Positions 7,601 to 14,911 of a stretch of DNA of 25,127 nucleotides are shown piece after piece. The notes beneath the pieces were generated by a model. That model made no database searches. It worked only from the letters and a program-made list of their open reading frames with translations, and was not told the origin of the DNA. The DNA lies in the NCBI GenBank assembly GCA_934229785.1, contig CAKQEA010000025.1, positions 1 through 25,127 on the forward strand, given 5' to 3'. Numbering within the stretch: the first letter of the stretch is position 1; each line of letters starts with the position of its first letter. The DNA comes from an uncultured Anaeroplasmataceae bacterium. GTDB lineage: Bacteria; Bacillota_I; Bacilli_A; Acholeplasmatales; Anaeroplasmataceae. A program made the position numbers and the translations under genes.

Positions 7601-9448
7601 CATAATTTTAAAACAGAAATATTTTTACCAGATTGCGAAAATTATGGTTTTACTGTTTATCATTGCAATGATTGTAATCTTATTGTTATAAGAGATTTCG
7701 TTGAAGCTCTTGGACATTTATATGAAACAGATCCAAGTAAAGGTGAAACTACAGCACCAACTTGTACAAGTTATGGATTTACTAAATTCTATTGTACTCG
7801 TAAAACTTTATCTGGTGAATCTTGTACTTCATGTAAAACTGATAATATTGTAGCTAAATTAGATCACCCACAAAGAAAAGTAGAAAAATTTCCAAACTGT
7901 GAGAAGGATGGTTATTATCATTGTGAAACATGCAATAATAATATAGTTATTCCTAAGACTGGTCATAAGCTTGTAGAAATTGAAAATGATAATAATAAAC
8001 AAGCAACATGTAAAGATGAAGGAATTCAATGGTATAAGTGTGAAAATGAAAAATGCAATCACATTGAATCAGTAACACTTTCTAAAACAGGTCATAAATA
8101 CAGCTTTGTTACTGAAGTTGCACCTACACATTCAATTATAAAGAACGATGATAATACATTTGATGTTGAATTTATAGATGGTTGCACTTCTGGTTATCGT
8201 TGCAGTGTTTGTGGTGATATATTTAGTGGCTGCAAAATTGTTTGTTCACATACATATATAGATAAAGTTACGAAAGAACCAACCTGTTCTTCGTTAGGTG
8301 AGTTAACCTCTATTTGCTCAGTATGTGAGGCGGCTGGATATAAAGGTGAAGGTTATAAGTTAGTTAAGGATATTCCTATGGTTGATCATAGGGATTCCAA
8401 TCATGATTATGTATGTGATGTTTGTAATAAGAATTTACTTTCTGAAAATAGTGATTCATTTTTGCCAGTTGCGACTGTAGATGATTTACGTGAAATTGTT
8501 AATCATCCTAGTTTTAATTACAAACTTACAGCAGATATTGATCTTTCAAATGTTGATTGGAAACCAATTTGTGATGAAGACAAACCGTTTAAAGGAACAT
8601 TCTATGGTAATGGCTTTTTAATTAAGGGGCTACATTGCAATTTAACTTCATCTACAAATGAACAGGTATTTGGATTATTTAAAGTTAATGAGGGAACTAT
8701 TATAAATCTTTGCTTAGATAGTCCGACATTTAATGTTTCAGATACAAAAGCAATTGTTGGTGGTATAGCAGTTATAAATAAGGGGTCAATAATTGATTGC
8801 TCAATTAAAAATGGTATAACTATAGTTGTAAAAGCATATTTAACTCTTGATAATAACCAGTTTAATAGTGGTAATTATGTACTTAGCAATCAACTAGAGG
8901 TCACAATTGGTGGCCTAGTTGGTAGAAATGAAGTTAATGCTGTTGTAGATAAGTGCTCTATTTTAGGAACTCAAAATGTTGAAGCAGTTGTATTTGCGAA
9001 TTTGACAGCAAGTGTAAATCTAAGTAATATTGGTATTTACAATTCAAAAGCAAAAGTTGAAATGAATTTGACATTGAATTATGGTGGTATTGTAGGCTAC
9101 AATAAGGGCACAGTTTCTAATTCAAATGCAATGGATGGAAACTCTGGTATTGGTATAGCTGTTATTTCAAGGCTTTCAACATTTATGGGAAAAGCCTATA
9201 GTAAATTAAATTTATATGCTAATGCAATATGTGGTAATAATGGTAATGGTAATGATGAAGATGCAGCTGGTAAACTTTTAGATAATAATTATTCAGAATT
9301 TAAGCGTTATGATAATTGTCAAAGTGCTGAAGAGTTGGTAGAAGGTTTAGTAGGTAGATTCCTTACATATGCTAAAAAGAACGCAAGTTTTTTAAATGGT
9401 AGATTATATACAATTGAAAGTAATATTGTTGATCATATAAATGATTAA
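4655..9448 (+). CDS. Giant surface lipoprotein with alternating Cys-rich (CxxC) repeat blocks and GLUG/beta-helix blocks
   Basis: 1597 aa, with a strong GAGGAGG ribosome binding site. The N-terminus is a lipoprotein signal peptide: basic MGKMKK, hydrophobic core, lipobox LSGC with C31 as the lipidated residue. The mature protein is a twofold architecture. (1) Residues about 55-520 hold about eight units of 38-45 aa of the form ATCT-x-x-G[FY]TDS-x-x-C-x-x-CG...IPALGH. (2) About 540-975 starts with a DIDYGGNEWSPI...YGNGHKI preamble and then about nine GLUG-like units (GGLVGVNYG, GGFVGYNRT, GGFVGENEA). (3) About 982-1265 is a second, more degenerate Cys block. (4) About 1268-1550 is a second preamble (DIDLSNVDWKPI...YGNGFLI) with about four GLUG units (GGLVGRNEV, GGIVGYNKG). 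GLUG repeats are known from bacterial surface and adhesin-like proteins and probably form a beta-helix. The CxxC units are common in gut Firmicutes surface proteins and have no established function; the paired cysteines suggest metal or disulfide knuckles. There is no LPXTG motif or C-terminal anchor, so the lipid is the attachment. Confidence 0.85.
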   Translation: MGKMKKIHFKSLIKFLCFTMLISGVLFLSGCFGGSSNGNNTTDDKPSTSDKDDDCIDVKGVTYIFVRTIAPTCIEGGYDIYEDIDKKHPCIYRNKKEALGHDYDEDNPHCEWIEDNDLLHANVLLKCKRCDHIIGVSSYVESKVVTAATCTSKGVKETKAFYKRGIDDLVPADNVLTTEIPMISHMPVSGHDGVEATCTQTGFTDSIICSVCNTLITERKVIPEAHIEIENNDGVRATCTQIGYTASTSCSLCGKILSARTPIPTIDHDYISNHDGVAATCTKSGFSDSYSCSVCGFKKEREVIAQIPHNAVSDNNGQAPTCSEIGYTDSTHCEYCGITLSSREILEKAPHNPIVWQEEVPATCVASGYTSSSSCATCGIVLTERKEIPAKGHSFIDVDALEATCTTDGHTAFNKCETCGLIQKESTIIPALGHIIVNDAKIEPTCINKGREEGSHCSRCGEIQSGCKEIDALGHDIVSGDCKADCLNPGFKNRTYCKRCNIIIKNGEEIPALGHNFSDDSIFCQNKCGTSNPTFKEVSTAQELILALSSAEKSKILLTSDIDYGGNEWSPIDEWNGNLYGNGHKIYNFMLSSVTPGENYGLIRINNGVIDNVVITDFTFTYKANVNGNSGVVCGKNENIIRQVVVSDAKLSYSVTNLSTNLGVVSGLNNGTIENCKVLNSISIIGDNYATSSSTIKLGMITGENAKLVKECESKGRIETSSHHYAARHWDGGGGKVYAEVGGLVGQVSEGAEVNSCLSQVKIKTSSVQENDESYNWENQIYVGGLVGVNYGLLKSSYVSDVTINTSAYKMARTGGFVGYNRTNATIESCYSHANVYCERSTTYGGGFVGENEAAIRNSYCTGNVINKASNSLIAGFVGHNTSTGTLFKNYSTGNVDTIGGSAGFFIAKVEGTVYKCYYVNSATLLKDNVYVTESENENVVSLPAQTLYSEEFLINELAWDKNGWIILTDDNPMIETEFNNGHNFKTEIFLPDCENYGFTVYHCNDCNLIVIRDFVEALGHLYETDPSKGETTAPTCTSYGFTKFYCTRKTLSGESCTSCKTDNIVAKLDHPQRKVEKFPNCEKDGYYHCETCNNNIVIPKTGHKLVEIENDNNKQATCKDEGIQWYKCENEKCNHIESVTLSKTGHKYSFVTEVAPTHSIIKNDDNTFDVEFIDGCTSGYRCSVCGDIFSGCKIVCSHTYIDKVTKEPTCSSLGELTSICSVCEAAGYKGEGYKLVKDIPMVDHRDSNHDYVCDVCNKNLLSENSDSFLPVATVDDLREIVNHPSFNYKLTADIDLSNVDWKPICDEDKPFKGTFYGNGFLIKGLHCNLTSSTNEQVFGLFKVNEGTIINLCLDSPTFNVSDTKAIVGGIAVINKGSIIDCSIKNGITIVVKAYLTLDNNQFNSGNYVLSNQLEVTIGGLVGRNEVNAVVDKCSILGTQNVEAVVFANLTASVNLSNIGIYNSKAKVEMNLTLNYGGIVGYNKGTVSNSNAMDGNSGIGIAVISRLSTFMGKAYSKLNLYANAICGNNGNGNDEDAAGKLLDNNYSEFKRYDNCQSAEELVEGLVGRFLTYAKKNASFLNGRLYTIESNIVDHIND

Positions 9449-9455
9449 TTTCTAA

Positions 9456-9500
9456 AAAACAGCCGAAGATAGTTTTATTAGTATTTCGGCTGTTTTATTT
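9456..9500 (+). terminator. Strong intrinsic terminator after the lipoprotein gene
   Basis: AAAACAGCCGAA (9456-9467) pairs perfectly with TTCGGCTGTTTT (9485-9496) around a 17-base loop, followed by ATTTT. The next start codon lies only 21 bases beyond and no promoter is visible between. The following two genes would therefore depend on read-through or on a promoter inside the lipoprotein gene. Confidence 0.88.
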
Positions 9501-9521
9501 TAAAAATACTGGAGGATCATT

Positions 9522-10658
9522 ATGGGAGAAATATATAATAAAGATGAAACAAAAAAATTGTATTATTCACTTCAATTTCAAAAAGCACTTTTATCTATAG
9601 AATTTTATGCTAATTTAGGAGATCCTTTTTTCTTAAATGCATTGGGTTATATTTATTCTTCAGGAAAAGATGAAATTAAAATAAATTATAAAAAAGCATA
9701 TTTTTACACCTTAAAGGCTGCAGAATTAAATTATCCAAAGGCTTACTATAATCTTAGTTTCTTTTATGCATATGGTCAATATGTTGATAAGGATGAAAAA
9801 AAGTGCTTAGAATATCTTTTAAAGGCTGCAAATTTAAATCATATTGCCTCTTGTGGCGCAATCGCTTCATATTATATAACAGGTTCAAAAATATTTGATT
9901 GTGATTATTCAAAAGCCTTCAAATATGCTAGTGTTGGGAAAAATGAAGACCATGTATGCTGTAGAATACTTGCTAATTTTTATGCTGGTGTTTATGGCGA
10001 TGATATTGTTAAAAAGGATTTGTCAAAGGCAGAAGAGTTTTATTTAAAAAGTTTAGAAATAAAAAAATCAAGAGTTACCTATATGAATTTTGCTGATTTT
10101 ATTATCAATAATCCAGTTGGAATTAAATCAACTTATGATGATGCTCTTAATTATTATTTACAAGCAGATGATATGGGTGATGTTAATGGCAAAATTAAAT
10201 ATGATTTTGAATTAATTAGAGGAAATATATTACACTCAAGTGATGATAATATAAAAGAGGAACTAAAATTTTTAGATGAATTATCAGAGTATAACTCATT
10301 AGCTTGTTATTATTTAGGTGAAATTTATTCTAATGAAAAATGCTGTAAATTAGTTAAGGTTGATAAGAAAAAGGCCTTTCAATATTATAAAAATGGTGCG
10401 ATTTTAGATAATAATGGCAATTGTTTATTTAAAATTGGAATTATGATTGAAAACAATGACAATAATCTTCCTCTTGCAATGCTATATATTATGAAGTCAA
10501 TGGAAATTGGAAAACTTAAAGAGGCAAAGGATTATATTAATTTAGCTTTAAAAAATGAAAATGATCAAGCAAAGTATTTAGATAAATTTCTTAAATTAAG
10601 TGAAGATGAAAGATATAAGCTTTATGAAGAAAAAACATTTGGTGGTTTAAAAAAATAA
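9522..10658 (+). CDS. Sel1-like repeat protein
   Basis: 378 aa, with a GGAGGATCATT ribosome binding site. It is helical throughout with no signal peptide. Sel1/TPR-type units are clear at about residues 26-110 (ALGYIYSSG, ALKAAELNYPKAYYNLSFFY, CLEYLLKAANLNHIASCG) and recur in weaker form to about 345 (KAFQYYKNGAILDN, LAMLYIMKSMEIGKLKEAKD). It is related in design, though not closely in sequence, to the Sel1 protein at 4151-4624, so the lipoprotein gene is bracketed by Sel1 genes. It is followed after 20 bases by the 463-aa unknown gene. A protein-interaction role is likely and the partner is unknown. Confidence 0.8.
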   Translation: MGEIYNKDETKKLYYSLQFQKALLSIEFYANLGDPFFLNALGYIYSSGKDEIKINYKKAYFYTLKAAELNYPKAYYNLSFFYAYGQYVDKDEKKCLEYLLKAANLNHIASCGAIASYYITGSKIFDCDYSKAFKYASVGKNEDHVCCRILANFYAGVYGDDIVKKDLSKAEEFYLKSLEIKKSRVTYMNFADFIINNPVGIKSTYDDALNYYLQADDMGDVNGKIKYDFELIRGNILHSSDDNIKEELKFLDELSEYNSLACYYLGEIYSNEKCCKLVKVDKKKAFQYYKNGAILDNNGNCLFKIGIMIENNDNNLPLAMLYIMKSMEIGKLKEAKDYINLALKNENDQAKYLDKFLKLSEDERYKLYEEKTFGGLKK

Positions 10659-10678
10659 TATAACTGTGAGGTATCGAT

Positions 10679-12070
10679 ATGAAAATTGAAATAGATGAAA
10701 AAGAATATGATTTATTAGAAAAAAATAACGTTTTATTTTTTAAGTATGATGATTTTATAAATCTTGTAAAACCAGATTTTGTTAATCATGTTTTAGATAA
10801 AATTGAAAATTTTGAAAACGACAATATATTTAATGAAAATAATAGAATAAATTACAATAATTTTGTCTATTATGATATCAATCTTGTAATTATTATTTTA
10901 AACGATTTTAATTTAGCAAATAAAATAATATTAGCACTAAAAAATAATAATGCTTTAAAGTACATTTGGCATTACGTTTTTGATAATTTTTCAACTGTTG
11001 AAATAAATGATGAATACGATTATTTATACAAATTTGTTGACTATTTTAATAGTATTAATAAGTTTGAATCAAAAGAAATAGATTCAAATAGCTTATATGG
11101 TTTTAACTATAAGGAAGCTAACTATTATTTAAATTTATTAAGCAAGATAAAAAACAAAGTTAATAATAAAATAATTGATGATGAGGATGAAGAAGATGAC
11201 AAGGATAAATTCTACTATTTTGAGTCCGATGATAAAATATTATCTGATGATTTTGGAAAATTAAGGGATGATGTTACATTTGATTTATTGATATATGATT
11301 CATATCTTGATTATGATAAAAAAATCACCTCAGCTTTAAATGCTGCCAATATCTTTTACATGATTGTAAAGGAAAAGCCATTTATTGCCTATAACCTACA
11401 AATAGCTGCAATAATTGCTTTAGATACATTGCAACAAACAGATGGATTAAAGAAGAAATATGCATATGGCTATTATGAGGATTTAAATGGTTTAAATGTT
11501 ACAAGTAGTGATTTAATTTATGCATATAAGCTAATAATGGAAAATAGTAAAAAGAGTAGAATAAAGGTAATTAAATTGATTGAACCATTATTTGGTGATA
11601 AAAGTCTAGATTTAGGTGGTGCTGAAAATGAAAAAAAACTTAATAAAATTAAAAATGATCCTTCTATAGAAAATATATACAAATTTATTATTAATTTTAC
11701 AAAGCATTATATAGGATATCAAGGATATTATGATTATTATAAATCTAATGAAGAGTATGTATATAAGTTACATTATCATGCAAGATATGTTAATTTTGAG
11801 TTGAATTTAACTAAAACAATTGAAAAAAGAAATACCTTAGTCTTTGACTGTGATGCCCATGCTTATACAGAAGCTCCAAATGATTTAAAAGCTAGAGATA
11901 AAGTAATAATTGTATTATATGATGAAATAAAGCAAAGAAGCTACAATGATATTATGAAAAATTATTTATCATTATTAAAAAATAATTTAAAAGAATATTA
12001 TAATGATTCTATAAAGGTTGAGTTTAACATGAAATGGGATTATGAAATTAATCCTGACTATGAATTGTAA
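10679..12070 (+). CDS. Unrecognised acidic protein
   Basis: 463 aa, ATG start with GTGAGGTATCGAT upstream and 20 bases after the Sel1 gene, so almost certainly the same transcript. I do not recognise a family. The protein is rich in Asn, Asp, Lys and Tyr, with no signal peptide or obvious membrane segment. An acidic linker (IDDEDEEDDKDK, around residue 165) separates two parts. The N-terminal part is about 160 residues with Asn/Asp-rich helices. The C-terminal part is about 280 residues and includes a hydrophobic helix (FIAYNLQIAAIIALDTLQQ) and a C-terminal alpha/beta-looking stretch (RDKVIIVLYDEIKQRSYNDI). The codon pattern is like its neighbours. It is a real gene by length, ribosome binding site and spacing, but no function is proposed. 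Confidence 0.7.
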   Translation: MKIEIDEKEYDLLEKNNVLFFKYDDFINLVKPDFVNHVLDKIENFENDNIFNENNRINYNNFVYYDINLVIIILNDFNLANKIILALKNNNALKYIWHYVFDNFSTVEINDEYDYLYKFVDYFNSINKFESKEIDSNSLYGFNYKEANYYLNLLSKIKNKVNNKIIDDEDEEDDKDKFYYFESDDKILSDDFGKLRDDVTFDLLIYDSYLDYDKKITSALNAANIFYMIVKEKPFIAYNLQIAAIIALDTLQQTDGLKKKYAYGYYEDLNGLNVTSSDLIYAYKLIMENSKKSRIKVIKLIEPLFGDKSLDLGGAENEKKLNKIKNDPSIENIYKFIINFTKHYIGYQGYYDYYKSNEEYVYKLHYHARYVNFELNLTKTIEKRNTLVFDCDAHAYTEAPNDLKARDKVIIVLYDEIKQRSYNDIMKNYLSLLKNNLKEYYNDSIKVEFNMKWDYEINPDYEL

Positions 12071-12206
12071 GATAACAAATTTTTAAGAAATTATTAGTTT
12101 ACTAAAGCAATAATTATATGAAAGCTATTATCAAATTTTTTTAATAAAGTGTTAGATAAAAATAATGTCTCTTTTGTTTTGATATATCTCTTAATTAGTA
12201 TACCAG

Positions 12207-12262
12207 GTTTACGAAATGGTTGACAAAAAGCGATTGATGTAGTTTACGAAATGGTTTATAAT
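12207..12262 (+). promoter_or_regulatory. Fic-gene promoter flanked by a perfect 15-bp direct repeat (candidate operator)
   Basis: A promoter TTGATG (12234-12239), 17-base spacer, TATAAT (12257-12262) lies about 20 bases before the Fic start. GTTTACGAAATGGTT occurs twice in the same orientation, at 12207-12221 and 12242-12256. The second copy fills the spacer directly up to the -10 box and the first lies just upstream of the -35, with starts 35 bases apart. A protein bound to both would occlude RNA polymerase. TTGACA at 12220-12225 also exists but has no partner -10 at 17 bases. Confidence 0.75.
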
Positions 12263-12281
12263 AAAATAGAGGATGATAATT

Positions 12282-13499
12282 ATGAACTACAATGATATTT
12301 TATTTAAGGCATTAAATGACGAACATTATTTTACAAATGATGATTTGAGAGTTAATTTAAAATATGGATATCTATTAAGTAATAAGGATTTAAATGAATA
12401 TTTGAGATTAAAGGATGATTATGAGACTAATCTCAAAGAGGTTCTTCCACTTAAAGCTTTCAATTCATCAAGCATTTATTATTATAAGTCATTTGAACTT
12501 TTAAGTTATTCTAATGACTATTTAAAGTATATTTATAATGATATGAATAATGATTGTTCAATCATTTCAGATAATTATGATGAAATGATTTTATCAAGAG
12601 TTGCATCTGAACTTGAAGGTACACTTAAAATTGAAGGAATAAATACAACAAGAAAGAAGATTTTAGACATTATATCATCAAAATCTATTACAGATAATAA
12701 CGAGCAAATAATATATAATATGTATGAAGGATATAATTTCATAAAAAATAAACCATCATTTAATCAAGAAAATTTATTCAAACTTTATAACATTTTATCA
12801 TATAATTCATTAAAGATTAAAGATATGCCTAAATGCTTTTATCGTGATGATATGGTTGTTGTTGGAGGTCATGACGGCTGTGATGTATCGTTAATAAAAT
12901 CGTGTATGGACTCATTGTTTACATATGTAAATAATAATCTTGATAAGAAATCAACTTTTTTGCCTTTTATAGCCCATTATTATATTTTGTATGTTCATCC
13001 TTATTTTGACTATAATGGTAGAACTGCTAGAATGGTCTCTCTTTGGATCAGTATTTTATCTGGTTGTGATAATATTTTACCTATTTATAATAGTGAAGCG
13101 ATAAATGATGATAAGGCTAACTATTATAAGGCGATTGATAATTCAAGAAACTCTCATAATGATTTAACTTATTTTTTAACTTATATGTATAAGCTCTCAA
13201 ATATTTATTATACTACTTATAGAAATATTAATGAAATAAAGAAGAAGTTAGCTTTATTTGGAGAAGCTTTATCAAATACTGAAATTTATTATTTAAAGCG
13301 CATTATAATTAAAAGAAATCAAGGTTGGTTTAATTACAAAGGGTTTATATCATTTTGCAATTTAGATATTAGTAAGCAGGGAGCTTTAAAAATATTAAAT
13401 AGGTTTTTAAGTCAAGGTATATTAATATCAAAAATTAATTCAAAAAATGAAAAGGTCTTTAAAATTAATGACGATTTTATTGAATTTGAATATAGATGA
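12282..13499 (+). CDS. Fic-domain protein with N-terminal inhibitory motif and C-terminal winged helix
   Basis: 405 aa. The start chosen is ATG 12282, eight bases after AGAGGA; an in-frame ATG at 12273 overlaps that site and is unlikely. Fic proteins usually transfer AMP from ATP to a hydroxyl side chain of a target protein. The catalytic loop is HPYFDYNGRTAR (H239-R250), matching HPFx[DE]GNGRxxR with the catalytic His, the Asp, NGR and the final Arg in place. The Gly before Asn is replaced by Tyr244 and Phe by Tyr241. T114-LKI-E118-G119 fits the inhibitory [ST]xxxE[GN] motif, placing it in the class with N-terminal inhibition. Residues about 335-405 look like a winged helix-turn-helix, as in many Fic proteins of this architecture, so it may autoregulate through the repeats at 12207-12256. 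It is a stand-alone transcript with terminator. No antitoxin gene is adjacent; inhibition appears built in. Confidence 0.88.
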   Translation: MNYNDILFKALNDEHYFTNDDLRVNLKYGYLLSNKDLNEYLRLKDDYETNLKEVLPLKAFNSSSIYYYKSFELLSYSNDYLKYIYNDMNNDCSIISDNYDEMILSRVASELEGTLKIEGINTTRKKILDIISSKSITDNNEQIIYNMYEGYNFIKNKPSFNQENLFKLYNILSYNSLKIKDMPKCFYRDDMVVVGGHDGCDVSLIKSCMDSLFTYVNNNLDKKSTFLPFIAHYYILYVHPYFDYNGRTARMVSLWISILSGCDNILPIYNSEAINDDKANYYKAIDNSRNSHNDLTYFLTYMYKLSNIYYTTYRNINEIKKKLALFGEALSNTEIYYLKRIIIKRNQGWFNYKGFISFCNLDISKQGALKILNRFLSQGILISKINSKNEKVFKINDDFIEFEYR

Positions 13500-13550
13500 T
13501 AAAAATTTTATGGTTAATAATAGTAAATTGTTATTTTTAAAATTTGAATA

Positions 13551-13597
13551 AAAAAAACTATGAATTGTTAAACTAAATTCATAGTCATTTTATTTTT
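13551..13597. terminator. Bidirectional terminator between the fic-like gene and the aminotransferase gene
   Basis: ACTATGAATT (13557-13566) pairs with AATTCATAGT (13576-13585). The stem is preceded by seven A (the U-tract for the minus strand) and followed by CATTTTATTTTT (the tract for the plus strand), so it can serve both convergent genes. Confidence 0.85.
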
Positions 13598-14741
13598 AGT
13601 TAGTTTTTAAGGTTTTAATGAAATCTTCAAGTCGATTACAAGCTTCAACGATTTTATCCATAGAAACGCAGTAGCTTAATCTTATGTAGTCATCTGCTTC
13701 AAAGCAACCCCCTGGTATAACAGCAAGCTTATAATCAATCGCTAGCTTTTGGCAAAATTCTAATGATGACATACCAAATTTTTTAATTGATGGAAAAATA
13801 TAGAATGCACCCTCAGGTTTTATTACATCAAGTCCCATGGCCTTTAATCGATCATAAATATAATCTCTACGTTTTTTATATTCTAAAACCATTGGTTTTG
13901 GATCATAGTCTAGGGCTTTAATCATTGCATCTTGAATAAATGTATTTAAAGCTACAATCATATATTGATGGATTTTAGAGGCATGAGATACGAATTCCTT
14001 GCTTGCAAGCATGTATCCACATCTCCAACCAGGCATTGCGTAGGATTTTGAATATGATTGGCAAACTATTATTTGATCCTTAATATCCTGATATTTAGAA
14101 AATGTTGGTCTTGTATTATTATAAATTATTTGATTATATACATCATCACACAAAATAAATATAGGTTTATTTTTAACAATGGTATAAATGTTTTCTAATG
14201 TCTCATCATCATATACAGATCCTGTTGGGTTGTTTGGAGATGTAAGAATTATACATTTTGTTTTATTTGTTATGCATTTTTTTAGTTCTTCAGTTGAAAT
14301 TTGAAAATTGGTTTTTGTTGTATCTAGGGTTACAACCTTACCCTTCATATATTGGACTATTTGCCTATACATTGGGTAGGCTGGGGTTGGAATTATAACC
14401 TCATCACCAGGATTAAGCATTGTAAAGAAGGCACTAGTTAATGCCTCAGTTGATCCATGGGTAATAATTACTTCATCAGGAGTATAATCTACATTATTTT
14501 TCTTTTTTTCAAATTCGCATATTTTTTCTCTTAAATTTAAAAATCCAAGAGTTGGACCATATTTAGTTTTATGCTCCTTTATTCCTTTTATTGCCTCATT
14601 TGATATTTCATCTGGTGTATAGAAATCTGGCTCACCAAGTGTCATATATAAATTACAGCCAACGCTGTGAGTATAATCATTAAATTTTCTTATTTCTGAT
14701 TGTTCAACTTTAACTATTTCATTATTTAAATTAATTTTCAT
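13596..14741 (-). CDS. PLP-dependent class I/II aminotransferase (aspartate/aromatic-type)
   Basis: 381 aa from ATG 14741. The frame is open for 20 more codons upstream, but that stretch is hydrophobic AT-rich promoter DNA and the spacing to AAGGTCGTGAT favours 14741. It is a fold-type I aminotransferase: GEPDFYTPDEI near the N-terminus, HGSTEAL (phosphate-binding region), SPNNPTG (N170-N171), CDDVY (D199/D200, pyridine nitrogen), the Schiff-base lysine K232 in SYSKSYAMPGWRCGY, and R near the C-terminus in YIRLSYC for substrate carboxylate. The length and motifs fit the aspartate/aromatic/N-acetyl-diaminopimelate aminotransferase (PatA/AspC-like) group. Substrate specificity cannot be set from sequence reading. 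It is monocistronic and divergent from spoIIAA. Confidence 0.9.
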   Translation of the reverse strand: MKINLNNEIVKVEQSEIRKFNDYTHSVGCNLYMTLGEPDFYTPDEISNEAIKGIKEHKTKYGPTLGFLNLREKICEFEKKKNNVDYTPDEVIITHGSTEALTSAFFTMLNPGDEVIIPTPAYPMYRQIVQYMKGKVVTLDTTKTNFQISTEELKKCITNKTKCIILTSPNNPTGSVYDDETLENIYTIVKNKPIFILCDDVYNQIIYNNTRPTFSKYQDIKDQIIVCQSYSKSYAMPGWRCGYMLASKEFVSHASKIHQYMIVALNTFIQDAMIKALDYDPKPMVLEYKKRRDYIYDRLKAMGLDVIKPEGAFYIFPSIKKFGMSSLEFCQKLAIDYKLAVIPGGCFEADDYIRLSYCVSMDKIVEACNRLEDFIKTLKTN

Positions 14742-14762
14742 TTTTATCACGACCTTGTTACA

Positions 14763-14771
14763 ATTATACCA
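14763..14771 (-). promoter_or_regulatory. Extended -10 promoter element of the aminotransferase gene
   Basis: On the minus strand TGGTATAAT (14771-14763) is a perfect extended -10 (TGnTATAAT), 21 bases before the start codon. The -35 position (14791-14786, TGTATT) is poor, as is usual for extended -10 promoters. Confidence 0.6.
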
Positions 14772-14817
14772 AAATATACTTAATAAATACATAATAATCA
14801 CAAAACTATTAAAAAAA

Positions 14818-14894
14818 TTGTCGCAATTTATAATACGAATTATTTTTCTAGTTTTGTCGAAGCTCTTTTTTCTTGTAATACTATTATTTATAAT
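14818..14894 (+). promoter_or_regulatory. spoIIA-type promoter with Spo0A-box-like sites
   Basis: TTTTGTCGAA (14852-14861) contains a perfect TGTCGAA Spo0A box. A weaker match, TTGTCGCAA (14818-14826), lies 36 bases upstream. A TATAAT -10 (14889-14894) with no good -35 at 17 bases puts the likely start of transcription near 14901. The boxes then fall at about -46 and -82, the arrangement of sigma-A promoters activated by Spo0A. I see no convincing sigma-H -10 (GAAT) here. Confidence 0.62.
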
Positions 14895-14911
14895 ACATTT
14901 AGGGTGATAAT

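Noticed and set aside
7859..8062. Minus-strand open frame with hydrophobic translation
   Set aside because: The hydrophobicity comes from the antisense of AT-rich Asn/Lys codons in the lipoprotein gene; no start signals.
12111..13499. Fic toxin with a separate antitoxin gene
   Set aside because: No small gene precedes or follows within operon distance, and the protein carries its own inhibitory motif TLKIEG.
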